Source: Tieghemostelium lacteum (lineage: Eukaryota > Evosea > Eumycetozoa > Dictyosteliales > Raperosteliaceae). Taken from it: a stretch of DNA of 64,000 bases. The notes under the pieces were generated by a model. It saw nothing but the letters and a program-made list of their open reading frames with translations, had not been told where the DNA came from and did no database searches. The stretch is taken from the NCBI GenBank assembly GCA_001606155.1, contig LODT01000028.1:658735-722734 (forward strand). Direction: 5' to 3'. Each line of letters starts with the position of its first letter. Within the stretch, counting starts at the first letter, position 1. A program made the translations under genes and the position numbers. This document shows, in pieces, positions 21,212 to 32,197 of the stretch.

Positions 21212-21274
21212 ATAAATTCAAAAAAGTATTTCACCTATATAAAAGTTTTATATATTCTATAATATATTGGAAAA

Positions 21275-23277
21275 TTAATTATTTATTAAATGAGATCTTA
21301 GGGGGATTACTAATTGATCATATTCATTTACAGTGACTCTATGTAATTTGTTTTGGAAGAAATAGGTGACTTTTAATTGTTTACCATCTGAAATGTCAAT
21401 TCTTGGATCCCAGAAACCCAATAAATCAGATTTCTTATTGGGGTGAAGAGAGAGTTTACTATCTTCAACTAGATATTGAAGTGGGATGGTTACATTGATA
21501 AATGGTGGAAATTCCATATATTCTTCATTGGTAGTTGTTTTCTGTTGTTTGGTTGGTTTTTCATTTAAGATACCATAGATTGCCTCTTGAATAATCAAAC
21601 CGTTTTTAGTCTGTTCTTGTAATATTTTCTTTTGTACTGTTGGTGTCATGAGTTGAATATCAATTTCAGCTTTCTTCTTTGCAGCTGACATAGACTCATA
21701 ACGTGATCTCTTCATGAGATCCAGCTTCTGACTATCTGATTTCCTTAGTAGTGGATTAATGAATACCAATTTCATCAGAGACAATGTAACTGATGGAATG
21801 GTAAAGAACAGCAAACTATTGAACAAAGAGATATCAGTGTAGATTGGAATTGGAATTTCAAAACTCTGATACTTGTGATGAAAACCCAGAATGTATTGGT
21901 ACTTTGTTGGTGTGTATTGCATTGTAAGTGACATTTGAAATACTCTTGAGATTCTTTTAGTTACAACTGCAGATATAGATGTCAAACTCTGATCAAACAG
22001 TGAATAGAATCCATGATGTGCTGATAGAACAATACCAATAGTACTACCATTGGATATTGGAACTCTTCTAGAGACAGATGCCTCCAATTGAGATTGACTT
22101 CCAGCCGATAGTGTGACATCAAATATTCTTTTTTCTACAGTTCTCTTTAAATTCATGGATATCAAATGTTGAGTGACACCACTGGATGCCGAAACTGTTG
22201 CTTGAAGTGTCTCATTTAGATTCTTTGTCAATGAGACACCACCTTCAACTGGAATACCTCTAAATAATGTACATTGTAGTGACCCTATACTGTATTTATT
22301 TTTAAAAATAATGTCAATACGAAATGAATGAATAAATATATTATTAGAAATATGCATACATATCAGGTCTTACCAATGAGGTAAATGTAATTTTTGATAG
22401 TTTCATAATGTCACTTAGTTTATGTGAAATGTTAATGTGATTCTTATTCGAAAATGCATAGTTATAATTGATATCCAATTCTGGAGTTACTTGTTGTCTG
22501 TCATATTTAATAGTTGGAGTAAAATCTATAATTCCAATCTTTGAAGCAAACTAAATTTATATGAATTTCATCAAAATTAGTAAAATTAATTTTATAATCA
22601 ATTATTGTATAGTAACTCCTATTATAATAGTAATAATACCTTAAAAGTTTGCATAGAACGATAACTATTAAATTGAAATAATCTATATTCGTGATTATAT
22701 GATATTTTAATTGACTGTTGACCTTGAGCATACATATCCTGTAATAATTTATCTTCTTTAATTTGTTTTTGAATTCTATCTATTGCCTTTATGAGATTAT
22801 CAATCTCTTCATATTTATTAACAATAGCCTTACTATTTTGTAATGCATCAAATCCAAATTCATCATAGATTGCACGTAGTTTTGGATCACATAATGTATC
22901 CTTTGCCAATGAAATCAATGAAAATTGATCTTGTGATAATTGTTTAAGTTCCTCTGAAAATTGTTTATCTGGATGGTATGTGAATGCTAATTTCTTATAA
23001 GAATTCTTAATTTCATCTACTGTTGCCTATATTCATATTATTGCACTAGGTTATTAGATTTTCCAAATTCTAAAATTTCGATAGGAAATTTAATGCATAC
23101 ATCTCTTGAAACATTTAATAATGCATAGAAATCAATTTCATTTTGTTTTTTAATTAGTTCTTCAACATCGTCTTCTTCTATATCTGAATTATCTTCTAGA
23201 TCATTTATAATTGATGGATTGGATTTTTGTTTATTTTCCTTATTAAATTCTTGAAATGTATCTGGTGGCGTATCCAT
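21275..23277 (-). CDS. DNAJC11-type mitochondrial J-domain protein
   Basis: Four exons (23101-23277, 22640-23026, 22360-22550, 21275-22289) give 589 residues. The introns are 74, 89 and 70 nt. The J domain lies at about 45-110 with IDFYALLNVSRDATVDEIK, the HPD motif in FTYHPDKQF and the closing RAIYDEFGFDAL. The beta-rich middle and the C-terminal DUF3395 region match animal DNAJC11: GLIIQEAIYGIL, INVTIPLQYLVEDSKL, LLGFWDPR and LKVTYFFQNKLHRV. DNAJC11 associates with the MICOS/SAM bridging complex and supports cristae. The end (VIPLRSHLINN) also follows the animal protein. The third junction needs the GTATGC donor at 22359, not the nearby GTAAGA, to keep frame. Confidence 0.93.
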
Positions 23278-23457
23278 TTCTATTTATATATTGTATATAT
23301 CTATAAACTTTAATTTATCATTAAATCCCTTTTTGATGAATAATGATAAAAAAGAATTTTTAGACAGTTTTGAAAAAAAAAAAAAAGGAGGGCAAATAAA
23401 TTCATTTTTGATTTATTTACAGATTACTCAATCGATAATCCCGATTATTTTAAAATA

Positions 23458-24858
23458 ATGTCAAATAAAAAAGTAACAACGACAGAAACAAAAAATAATA
23501 ATAATAATAATAATGGTAATTCTGTGAAAAAAGTAAATACAACCAAAGAAGGATTAATTCCTATTGGTGTTGATATCATAGAGTTACAATCTAAACTATT
23601 AAATAGAGCTGCTAGAAAACAGAGTACTCAGATAAATTCTAGGTATGAAGAGCATGATGTAGACGGTACTGAATATAATATATGGTATGGTAAAAAGATT
23701 GGTCAAAAGAGACAATCATGGAGAGACAGAGTTGCAAGTGAGACACGTTGTAATTTATTGAAAGATTGTGGAAAAACAAAAGCTGCTAAAGGTGCTTCAT
23801 TTTGTTTACATTTTGCAAAAGGAAGATGTGTGAATGGTTCAGAATGTACATTTTATCATAGAATTCCTACACCTGAAGACGATTTGAAATTGGATATGGC
23901 ACATGATATATTTGGTAGACAGAGATATAAACTGGATAGAGATGATATGGGTGGTGTAGGGTCATTTTCAAGAGATAATAGAACATTGTTTATAGGTGGT
24001 ATAAAATCATTTGGTGCGACTATTGATGAAAGTCTTCGTAGGGCATTTGAAGAGTGGGGTCCTATTGAATATGTAAGAACTATACCAGCAAAGACTATTG
24101 CATTTGTTAGATATCTATATAGATCTTCTGCAGAGTTTGCAAAGGAAGCAATGGCAGATCAGACATTAGACAATGGTGATCTTTTGAATATCCGTTGGGC
24201 AAGTGAGGATTGTAACCCTCTTGCAAAGATGGCAGATGAAAGAAACTTTCATCGTGTTGCCACTGAAGCCGTCAATAAAAAACTCAAAGAAATGACTCCT
24301 GAACAAAAGTCAACTGTTGCCATTGAAATGACTGGAAACTATCCAAATACAGACACACAATATCCTCAATTAACTGATGGTAGGGAAACCACAAATAACA
24401 CACAAGATAATACCTATCAATTACAATACCCAGGAAGTGTAAAATATGAAGTACACCCCTATGCAAAAATGTACAATAAGAAATTGACAGAAAAGAAAGA
24501 AAAAGGTCTATTAGGTGATGAAGTTAAACCACTGTCCTCAACAACAGTTGGTAATTATTTTAATTTACAAACTGGTAGTAACAGTAAACAAAATAGTAAT
24601 AATAATAGCAATTCAAATTTATCAGCAGAAGAAATGAAAAAACAATATGATGATTATCTATCAAACTATTATAAATCTTATGGTTATGATTATTCACAAT
24701 TAACTGAAGAACAAAAGCAACAGTTAATTCAATATTCTCAAAATTATTATCAACAAGGTTCTAATGAAAATAACAGTAGTAATAGTAATGGTAATGGAGA
24801 AGAAAAGCTTGTTGCTCAATATGAAGATGAGGATGATGAAGATGAAAATGATGAATAA
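23458..24858 (+). CDS. cwc2: pre-mRNA splicing factor Cwc2/RBM22-type
   Basis: A single exon encodes 466 residues. The Torus region and CCCH finger are seen in FCLHFAKGRCVNGSECTFYH, followed by the conserved RIPTPEDD, DIFGRQRYKLDRDDMGGVGSF landmark (split here into DIFGRQRYK and DDMGGVGSF) and an RRM with RNP2 LFIGGI and RNP1-like KTIAFVRYLY. Cwc2 is a Prp19-complex (NTC) protein that contacts U6 snRNA and the pre-mRNA near the 5' splice site and helps form the active spliceosome. The C-terminal third is Asn/Ser/Tyr/Gln-rich and ends in an acidic run. It is 180 bp from the divergent DNAJC11 gene and converges on the LRR gene. Confidence 0.93.
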   Translation: MSNKKVTTTETKNNNNNNNGNSVKKVNTTKEGLIPIGVDIIELQSKLLNRAARKQSTQINSRYEEHDVDGTEYNIWYGKKIGQKRQSWRDRVASETRCNLLKDCGKTKAAKGASFCLHFAKGRCVNGSECTFYHRIPTPEDDLKLDMAHDIFGRQRYKLDRDDMGGVGSFSRDNRTLFIGGIKSFGATIDESLRRAFEEWGPIEYVRTIPAKTIAFVRYLYRSSAEFAKEAMADQTLDNGDLLNIRWASEDCNPLAKMADERNFHRVATEAVNKKLKEMTPEQKSTVAIEMTGNYPNTDTQYPQLTDGRETTNNTQDNTYQLQYPGSVKYEVHPYAKMYNKKLTEKKEKGLLGDEVKPLSSTTVGNYFNLQTGSNSKQNSNNNSNSNLSAEEMKKQYDDYLSNYYKSYGYDYSQLTEEQKQQLIQYSQNYYQQGSNENNSSNSNGNGEEKLVAQYEDEDDEDENDE

Positions 24859-24953
24859 ATATATTATTTTTCATTTTTGAAATATTCAAAAATATAAAAA
24901 TATATATTTAATGGAAAGATGGAAATATTTTATTAATTTTATATATATATATA

Positions 24954-27779
24954 TTAAAGGTTTAACCAATTTTGTTCAAGTATATCCTCTAGAGTAATTT
25001 TTTGACGCATTTCAAAGATTTCAATGGAGGTTTTACCCTCAATTTTAGAGAGTGCGCTGTGATCTTTAAATTCTAAACTACTAGAAAAGAAGACAAATCT
25101 TAGATGGAAATGAATGTGAAGACATTCGTCAGATTGTACTAAATACATTGGTGAGACTGTGGTTAGCGATGTACAATCTGTTAATTCAAGTGCTTCTAAT
25201 AGTAACCATTTACGAATACATTCACATATAGATTCATCGAGTATATTGAATGATGATATACATGAGAACACTCTGATTCTTGGACAACTAAGTGCCAATT
25301 GAGCAACTGAGTAATTGGATAGATTATGAAATCCTCCACCTATAAACAGTGCTTCTAGACTCTCTGCAACTCTACTCTTACATAGTACACTTAGAATCTG
25401 GTCATTGACTAGTGGAGTAAAAGCAATATCTAAACATGACAATTGAGTACAGCCATCACTACTAAACATCTTTTCTAGATACTGTAGAACATTGGTATTC
25501 GAGATATTATGTGATTGTGAACTATTGGTATTGGTTGATAGTCCTAATCTACTATGTGAAATGTAGAGTTTACGTAGACACTTTGAGAGATCAGCTAGAA
25601 TCATTATAATCTCATAGGTTATATTTTTACATTGTGAAAGCCCTATAATCTCCAGTGACCGATTTTGAGTGCAAATAGATCGAATGACATTATCAGTAAT
25701 AGGTGTACCATCAACTCTGAGAATCTTTAAAAATGTCAAATGTTGACCGATCTCTTTAAGTTGAGCCTCTTCAATTTTAGTAAACCTTATATCAAGTTTT
25801 TGAATGTATTTGTTCTTCATAACTACCTCTGATATTCCAGTAGATGCTTTTACAACTCTAGCTGAAAATGATAAGAGATTACTCAGTCCACTTGCCAAAT
25901 CACTTAGACCCTGATTAGAGATTTTAGAGCAAAATGATAAATCAATCTCTTGAAGTAGTGGACATTTCTTGGAGATTAAAAGTAAGGATTCATCCTCAAT
26001 ATCAGATTGTGAGAGGTTTAGAGAAAGGAGAGATGTTGGGAATAGAATAGTTGCAGAACCACTGTTACTACTGGTGGTGGAGTTGGTTCCTGTTGAGGGG
26101 AAAGTCAGACTACTGTTAGAAAGATCCATAAATGTCTTTAAACTAGTACCACTATTCAATGAATAGGAAGATGAGATTTGAAAGAGTGATTGAATGGACG
26201 GAGCTTTTCTTGGTGATTGTAAAGGAGAAGTAGGGATTTTAAGTGACTGAACTGCATTTACTGGATTTTGAATAGATGAAATGACAGATGAAGAGGATAT
26301 AGAGGTTGGTGATGATAAAAGTGATGACATTACTGCATCTGTGAGGTTAGTGAGATAGGAGAGATCTAGAGATGTCAGATTTAGAATATTATGAAAACTA
26401 TTTACAATGGATGGGGACATTGGAAGTGGTATAGTAGATAGTGATAAGGTTTTTAGTTTTAGGCAATTTCCGGTAATTAGTTGGAGGGTTTTTTGGTGGA
26501 TGGAACAACCAGTGAGATCAAGGTACGTTAGATTAGGCGATAGTTTAAGTAGTCTTCTAATTATACTATCTGTAAATGTTGTACATTGTTTTAATGATAG
26601 GAATAGTAGACCACTACCCATTTGTTGAGAGCTATCTAGAACACTGTGTAGTGAGTCACTTGTGGTACTTGATGACAATGACTCCATGTCATTTATGGAT
26701 TGTTCTTCAAATGAAGAGGTTGAAGTTGAAGCTGATAATAAACTGTTATTACTCTGACTGATATTTGGTGATGTGGGTAACAATTGTGCGTTATTTGATA
26801 CCGTGTTGGGTGATAGTGTTGATGTTATTACAGATATTTCATTGTGTGTTGGTTGTGGTGAGTTTGGTGTACTATTACTATTATTGGTACCACTTTGAGA
26901 TTTTCTTTTTTTTAAGATTTTATTTAAAAATGATTTTCTGAGAGATGAGGATGAGGATGATGAAGATGAGGTGGTATTGGAGTTATGATGTGTAGTCTCT
27001 TCAATTGGTGGTAGATTAAAAGTTGAAGAAGATGATGGTATACCAGTTGGTGTTGATGGATTCGAATTACTATTACTATGAGGTTGATTAGATAGATTAG
27101 AAATTATGATTTTCAATATTGAATCATTCGCTTCATAGCAATTGGATAAATCAATATTTTGAAGATTTGTACAGATTTTTAATAGTTCTCTTGTTGGATC
27201 ATTAGTTGATATTTTACTCTTTACCATTGAGAAATCCAATGATTTAATTCTAGAATCTACAATACTAAGAAAATCAAATGAATGATAGAGTTTACTAATG
27301 TGTAACAATCTATGCTCCAACATAAAATGTAATAACTCTTCTTTTATCTCTAGTGGTAATGATGAAATTCCGTGTATTCCTACACTGCTGCTACTACTAG
27401 CACTAAGTGTACTAGTATTACTAATATTACAATGGGTTGTTGAAGTTGAAGATGTGGAGTGATTACTTATACTCAAAGTCTCCATCCCCGATATAGGTAC
27501 TATGGTATTGGTGTGATGTTGGGTTGGTGAAGTAGGTGTAGTCTGAGTTGATGTAATCTTTGGAGAGGCTGTGGAAGGTGACTTCTTACTGGATTCCATC
27601 AAACACAATTGATCATAAAAGATCTTTGACAAGGTGATAAAACATAATTGTTTAAGAGTTACCAATTGGTTCTTGGATAGCAATTTCAGATATTCAATTT
27701 GTTTTGGATAGGAAATATTTCCATTAATAGAATTTCCAATAGGTATCTCTAGATTAAGTTTTTTTTTATTTTTGTTCAT
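24954..27779 (-). CDS. leucine-rich repeat protein (AMN1/F-box-LRR type)
   Basis: A single exon gives 941 residues. The N-terminal ~65 residues include a helical IEYLKLLSKNQLVTLKQLCF and could hide a divergent F-box. Ser/Thr/Asn-rich inserts break up the repeat part at about 70-140, 230-380 and 500-570. Cysteine-containing LRRs of the GRR1/AMN1 kind occur throughout: LTYLDLTGCSIHQKTLQLI, LQEIDLSFCSKISNQGLSDL and LEIIGLSQCKNITYEIIMIL. Proteins of this sort act as substrate receptors of SCF ligases or as scaffolds. I saw no certain F-box, so no function is assigned. It diverges from the G-alpha gene with 567 bp between. Confidence 0.85.
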   Translation of the reverse strand: MNKNKKKLNLEIPIGNSINGNISYPKQIEYLKLLSKNQLVTLKQLCFITLSKIFYDQLCLMESSKKSPSTASPKITSTQTTPTSPTQHHTNTIVPISGMETLSISNHSTSSTSTTHCNISNTSTLSASSSSSVGIHGISSLPLEIKEELLHFMLEHRLLHISKLYHSFDFLSIVDSRIKSLDFSMVKSKISTNDPTRELLKICTNLQNIDLSNCYEANDSILKIIISNLSNQPHSNSNSNPSTPTGIPSSSSTFNLPPIEETTHHNSNTTSSSSSSSSSLRKSFLNKILKKRKSQSGTNNSNSTPNSPQPTHNEISVITSTLSPNTVSNNAQLLPTSPNISQSNNSLLSASTSTSSFEEQSINDMESLSSSTTSDSLHSVLDSSQQMGSGLLFLSLKQCTTFTDSIIRRLLKLSPNLTYLDLTGCSIHQKTLQLITGNCLKLKTLSLSTIPLPMSPSIVNSFHNILNLTSLDLSYLTNLTDAVMSSLLSSPTSISSSSVISSIQNPVNAVQSLKIPTSPLQSPRKAPSIQSLFQISSSYSLNSGTSLKTFMDLSNSSLTFPSTGTNSTTSSNSGSATILFPTSLLSLNLSQSDIEDESLLLISKKCPLLQEIDLSFCSKISNQGLSDLASGLSNLLSFSARVVKASTGISEVVMKNKYIQKLDIRFTKIEEAQLKEIGQHLTFLKILRVDGTPITDNVIRSICTQNRSLEIIGLSQCKNITYEIIMILADLSKCLRKLYISHSRLGLSTNTNSSQSHNISNTNVLQYLEKMFSSDGCTQLSCLDIAFTPLVNDQILSVLCKSRVAESLEALFIGGGFHNLSNYSVAQLALSCPRIRVFSCISSFNILDESICECIRKWLLLEALELTDCTSLTTVSPMYLVQSDECLHIHFHLRFVFFSSSLEFKDHSALSKIEGKTSIEIFEMRQKITLEDILEQNWLNL

Positions 27780-28346
27780 AATATTATGAATTAATGATAA
27801 TACCTAAAAAAATCAAAAAAAAAAAATTTAGATTTCATTTATTAAACAAAACCAAAAAAAAACTTTTCAAATCATTTCACTTGATTTAGCAACACACATA
27901 TTAAAAAAAAAAAAAAACAATTGTTATTATAATAACTGTTAAAAAAAAAATTAATCCAAATGTAAGATTTAAAAACCATATTTCATAGGTCCTTAACCAT
28001 AAACCTCTTAAAAAAATCTATAAAAAGACTTCGATATTTTAATCGCAATGAAAAAAAATCCATCCATTTTCAAGGCCCCTCTGCTTCCTCATATTCGTTT
28101 TACACTTATTAAAAATTTTTTTTTAAACTTTATTTATAAATCAAACACACACCATTTTTTTAATTTTTTTTTTACTTATATATTATCGATTTACACTCAA
28201 TCAAAAACAATTAAATATTTATATAAATATATTAATTATATATAAAATAACAAAAAAAAAAAAAAAACAAAAAAAACAACAAAACCTGTAAACAAAGAGA
28301 AGAAGAAAGACTGTTATTTTAGAAACTTAAGAGAAATTGTATAAAT
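27780..28346 (+). promoter_or_regulatory. divergent promoter region upstream of the G-alpha gene
   Basis: This region between divergent starts has long A runs, T runs and an A-rich leader just before the ATG at 28347, which is usual for dictyostelid 5' untranslated regions. No G-box or other defined element could be assigned with confidence. Confidence 0.4.
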
Positions 28347-29492
28347 ATGGGATGCACACAATCACGTTCAATAGAGGAAGATAAGACAAATAGTCAGTTG
28401 GAAAAGTATTTAAGACAATCGGGTAAAGAGGCATTACTGGATTTTAGAGTATTGTTGTTAGGTGCAGGTGAATCTGGTAAATCAACAGTTGTTAAACAAC
28501 TTAAATCTATATATAAGATTGTAGTTGACGAAGCTGAGTTGCAGTCTTATGCAGTGAATATACACAAGAATACAGTACTTTGTATGCAAGTACTGTTGGA
28601 AGCCGGTGAGACATTGGGTGTAGTGTTACAGAATGCAGAGACAAACAAACGAGCTCAAAATGTCAGAGCATTTCAGTTTGAATCCGATGTCAAACAGATG
28701 CCAGTTTCCATAGGTCTCGATATAGAAGAACTTTGGAAAGATGCTGAGATTCAAAAGATTTGGGAAAGACGTTCCGAGTTTTGGTTCCTAGATGCTACTC
28801 CATACTACTTTGAGAATATACAGAGATTCTTGGAAGATGATTTTGTACCTACTGAAGAAGATTGTATCATGACTCGTGTGCGTACTACTGGTATCTCAGT
28901 TACAGAGTTTGATGAAGGTCCTGTACATTTTCGTGTGGTAGATGTAGGAGGTCAGAGAAACGAAAGAAAGAAATGGATACATTGTTTTGATGATGTTAAA
29001 GCACTGCTATTTGTAGTGAATCTGGCTGGATACGATCAGGTAATGTTTGAAGATCCCTCTCAAAATCGTATGCAAGAATCTTTGACTTTGTTTGGTCAGA
29101 TTTGTAATAATCCTATATTTGCAGAGACCCCTACCTTTTTGGTACTGAATAAAAAGGATTTGTTTGAGTCTATGATTCAAAAGACTGATTTGTCAAAATG
29201 TTTCCCTGATTACAAAGGTGGACCAGATGTCAAACAGGCTTTGGATTTCATTCAACAGAAATATCAATCTAAAATTCAAGATTCTCAAAAACAACTGTAT
29301 ACCTATCACATTGCTGCACGTTATAAAAAAGACATTAAATGGACTTGGGAGGAGGTTAAAAACATCTTGTTAGAAGAGAATAAAAAGACCCTACTCAAAG
29401 CAACAAAAGAACTAAAAAAAGAAAAGAAATCATCAAGTAATAATACATCAGCAAATAGTACTAATAATATGACTACTCTAATTAAAAATTAA
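28347..29492 (+). CDS. gpaI: heterotrimeric G protein alpha subunit, Galpha9-like
   Basis: A single exon encodes 381 residues. The N-terminus MGCTQSRS offers Gly2 for myristoylation and Cys3 for palmitoylation. The nucleotide-binding boxes are all there: P-loop GAGESGKS, switch I arginine in TRVRTTGI, DVGGQRNERKKW (catalytic Gln present) and NKKDLF. The TCAT box is changed to HIAARY, keeping only the Ala that packs on guanine, and the alpha5 end runs on as a Lys/Ser/Asn-rich extension instead of stopping at the usual receptor-contact tetrapeptide. From memory these features match D. discoideum Galpha9 (gpaI), which limits chemotactic signalling. The symbol is assigned on that resemblance. Confidence 0.93.
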   Translation: MGCTQSRSIEEDKTNSQLEKYLRQSGKEALLDFRVLLLGAGESGKSTVVKQLKSIYKIVVDEAELQSYAVNIHKNTVLCMQVLLEAGETLGVVLQNAETNKRAQNVRAFQFESDVKQMPVSIGLDIEELWKDAEIQKIWERRSEFWFLDATPYYFENIQRFLEDDFVPTEEDCIMTRVRTTGISVTEFDEGPVHFRVVDVGGQRNERKKWIHCFDDVKALLFVVNLAGYDQVMFEDPSQNRMQESLTLFGQICNNPIFAETPTFLVLNKKDLFESMIQKTDLSKCFPDYKGGPDVKQALDFIQQKYQSKIQDSQKQLYTYHIAARYKKDIKWTWEEVKNILLEENKKTLLKATKELKKEKKSSSNNTSANSTNNMTTLIKN

Positions 29493-29930
29493 AAAAAAAA
29501 AAACAATAATGATACAACAACAACAACACACAATTTGTACTTCGGAAATATTCAACAACAACAATAGTACCCACTCTTAATCACCCCCACTTTCACTATA
29601 ATACAATATATACATATCACCTATCACAAAAAGACGTATTTTTTGTTTTGTAAAGTTTAAAAACAAAAGCCCCCCTCCCCCTCCACTTCCACTTTCCTCT
29701 TCTTTCTTCTTTCACTTCTCTTCTCCTTTATTTTTCCACTACAGTTGTTTTTTACAATTTATTTATTTGTAAATTAAATATCAATTCTTTTTTTTTAATT
29801 TTAAATATATAAGTTAAAATAATATTAATAAAAATCTTAACTCTATAAATACATTATAATACTAAATTCAAATAATGATTATTCATTTATAGGGTTTTCT
29901 AATATTTTTTTTCATTTTTTACAATTTTCA
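29493..29930 (+). other. intergenic region with a polypyrimidine tract
   Basis: Between two tandem genes. It contains a long C/T tract from about 29670 to 29747, rich in C at its start, which stands out from the AT-rich background and ends in CACTACAG. No open frame is present. Confidence 0.6.
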
Positions 29931-32021
29931 ATGGAATCTAGTATTAATAGTATTCGACATATTTCATTAGTTGATAGAATTGTATTTTCATGGAAAGGAA
30001 ATGTATTTAGAAGAGCAATTACATTAGCAGATGTAGATAATGATTCAATTAATGAATTAGTTATTGGATCACTTGAAGGTAATCTAGCAATATTCAAAGG
30101 AACTGATCCAAAACCTTGGAGGGTTGCTCATAACCTAGGTTCTATAAGTTGTATAGTTGCTGGTAAATTAGGTACATATCCAAGGAACCTTCTAGTAGTT
30201 ATATCATCAGAAGGTATTTGTAATATCTATGATGTTGAACAACAATCATCACAAGATACCTCAACATCATCTACCCAATCAACATCTGATAACCCTCTAA
30301 ACTCCAATACAACCACAACAACAACAACTGCAAATAATCAATATATTGAAATTAAAAATGAATATGTAGATACCAATAATCAACAACAACAATCAGATCA
30401 GAAAGGTGAAGAATCATCACCAAATTCAACGAATACAACAATAACAATATCCAATACTGTAGGAAATGTAAATGAACAAAATGATGATGGTAACAATAAT
30501 AATAATGAGAGAATAGATGAAGTGGAACAACAGCAACAGCAACAACAACAAGACTCGGATGAAAAAGATTCAGAAGAAGTCGTATTAGAAGCATTTATTA
30601 CACAAAGATTACCACCAAATGCAAGTTCAATTTTAATTGCTGATATTGATGATGATGGTCAAAATGAATTGGTTATAGGAACTTATGATCATTCATTATT
30701 CTCATATTCATTTAATATTAAACCTCTTAGTGATTCTTCAAGTGGAAATGGTTCAAATGTAATTGAAGTCTCACAACAACAGATTATATCAGATCAACAA
30801 TCTGTTGATACCAATAATACATCAAATATCAATAATAATAATAATAATAGTAATAATAGTGGTGATGAAAAGGCAACACTAGTACCTAAACATAAATGGC
30901 AATTGCCAGGTCAAATTGGATCATTGGTATTGGCTAAAGAGTATGGTGAGAATGTACTTTTAATTGGTTTACAAGAGGGCACAAATTATATAATTTTAAA
31001 TAAGAAAGGTGTACTTTATAAAGAAGGTAGAAATAGATCAAGTGGAACATTTCCTGAAACAAATCTACAATTTAATTTACATACGAATATAAATAATAAT
31101 AATAGTAATACAACACCATATTTTACATCAACTGAAGATATATTATCATCACCTATATCTAATGAAAATCTATTCAATTCACCTTCATTTTTTATGGATA
31201 ATAGAAGAAAGAGAACTGATATTATTACCAATATAAGTACACCTTTACGTGTTCAAAATGATCGTTTATCACTATCCACATCAAATACATCACTTGATGA
31301 AGACTCAAATTCTACATTTAGTAATAGTAGTAATGGTGGTAGTAATAATAATAGTACAAAGAAAAGTTCAATAGTTTGTATTGCAACTTTAGATGGTGTT
31401 TTAAAACTACAGAGAATATCTAAAGGAATTGAATGGAAGATGGAAATTGAAGAAATGGGTAGTGGTCAACTGATTGCATTACAAACTGTAAATATAGCAA
31501 GTGATGATAATCCTACTACATCAACAACAATAGAACAACCTAATGATAATATTGTGGCATGTGGTTGGGATGGGTTAACACTGATTATAGATCATGAGAG
31601 AAATGTTGCTTCTTTTAAATTCAGTGATAGAGTATGTGCATTTCATTCTGGTTACTATGGTTTATCAAAAAGTAATCCAAGATCATTTTGTTTTATCTAT
31701 GTAACATTCTTTGGAGAGATTATTGTGTATTATAATATCACTATTGATGATGTTCAACCTATTACAACTTTAACCTGGCAGTCCAGAGACCTTTGGCAGG
31801 ACTTTGAACACTTTTCAAAGAGTCTTTTAAAGTCTCCACTCTCCAATACAGCATCATTGACATCTTCTCAATTGGTAGACGAAAATAATAATTATCTCAC
31901 AAAGGAAATGGATCTTACTGAATCTTATAGGTATCTATTGTCTACTGATTTCAATGAGAATTTTGCTAGACACTATATAGAACAACTAAAGGAGAGAATA
32001 AATCAACAAAATCAGTCTTAG
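29931..32021 (+). CDS. ITFG2-like KICSTOR subunit
   Basis: A single exon gives 696 residues. Homology to animal ITFG2 is visible along the length, broken by Asn/Thr/Gln/Ser inserts at about 105-215, 275-305 and 375-475. Landmarks are the first FG-GAP-like blade TLADVDNDSINELVIGSLEG, then LIADIDDDGQNELVIGTYDH, CIATLDGVLKLQRI, and NIVACGWDGLTLIIDHERN. These are beta-propeller blades with DxDxDG-like calcium loops. In animals ITFG2 forms KICSTOR with KPTN, C12orf66 and SZT2 and recruits GATOR1 to lysosomes to restrain TORC1 when amino acids are scarce. The same role here is inference. The C-terminal 60 residues are a charged helical tail. Confidence 0.88.
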   Translation: MESSINSIRHISLVDRIVFSWKGNVFRRAITLADVDNDSINELVIGSLEGNLAIFKGTDPKPWRVAHNLGSISCIVAGKLGTYPRNLLVVISSEGICNIYDVEQQSSQDTSTSSTQSTSDNPLNSNTTTTTTTANNQYIEIKNEYVDTNNQQQQSDQKGEESSPNSTNTTITISNTVGNVNEQNDDGNNNNNERIDEVEQQQQQQQQDSDEKDSEEVVLEAFITQRLPPNASSILIADIDDDGQNELVIGTYDHSLFSYSFNIKPLSDSSSGNGSNVIEVSQQQIISDQQSVDTNNTSNINNNNNNSNNSGDEKATLVPKHKWQLPGQIGSLVLAKEYGENVLLIGLQEGTNYIILNKKGVLYKEGRNRSSGTFPETNLQFNLHTNINNNNSNTTPYFTSTEDILSSPISNENLFNSPSFFMDNRRKRTDIITNISTPLRVQNDRLSLSTSNTSLDEDSNSTFSNSSNGGSNNNSTKKSSIVCIATLDGVLKLQRISKGIEWKMEIEEMGSGQLIALQTVNIASDDNPTTSTTIEQPNDNIVACGWDGLTLIIDHERNVASFKFSDRVCAFHSGYYGLSKSNPRSFCFIYVTFFGEIIVYYNITIDDVQPITTLTWQSRDLWQDFEHFSKSLLKSPLSNTASLTSSQLVDENNNYLTKEMDLTESYRYLLSTDFNENFARHYIEQLKERINQQNQS

Positions 32022-32197
32022 GTAGGTGTAGGGGGTCCTACAACTATTTATTTGTAAAAAACAAAAAAAAATCAATCTATTCCCAAAATGGATATAATTT
32101 CCATCCTACTTTTTTTTTAAAATTCTGAAATTATTTGAATATCATTTATAACCATTATATTATTATTTAGAAAATTTTTAATTTAAAAGAAACTATA

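Noticed and set aside
28048-28245. 65-residue open frame upstream of the G-alpha gene
   Set aside because: Lies in A/T-rich promoter DNA, made of Phe, Asn, Ile and Tyr codons as expected by chance.
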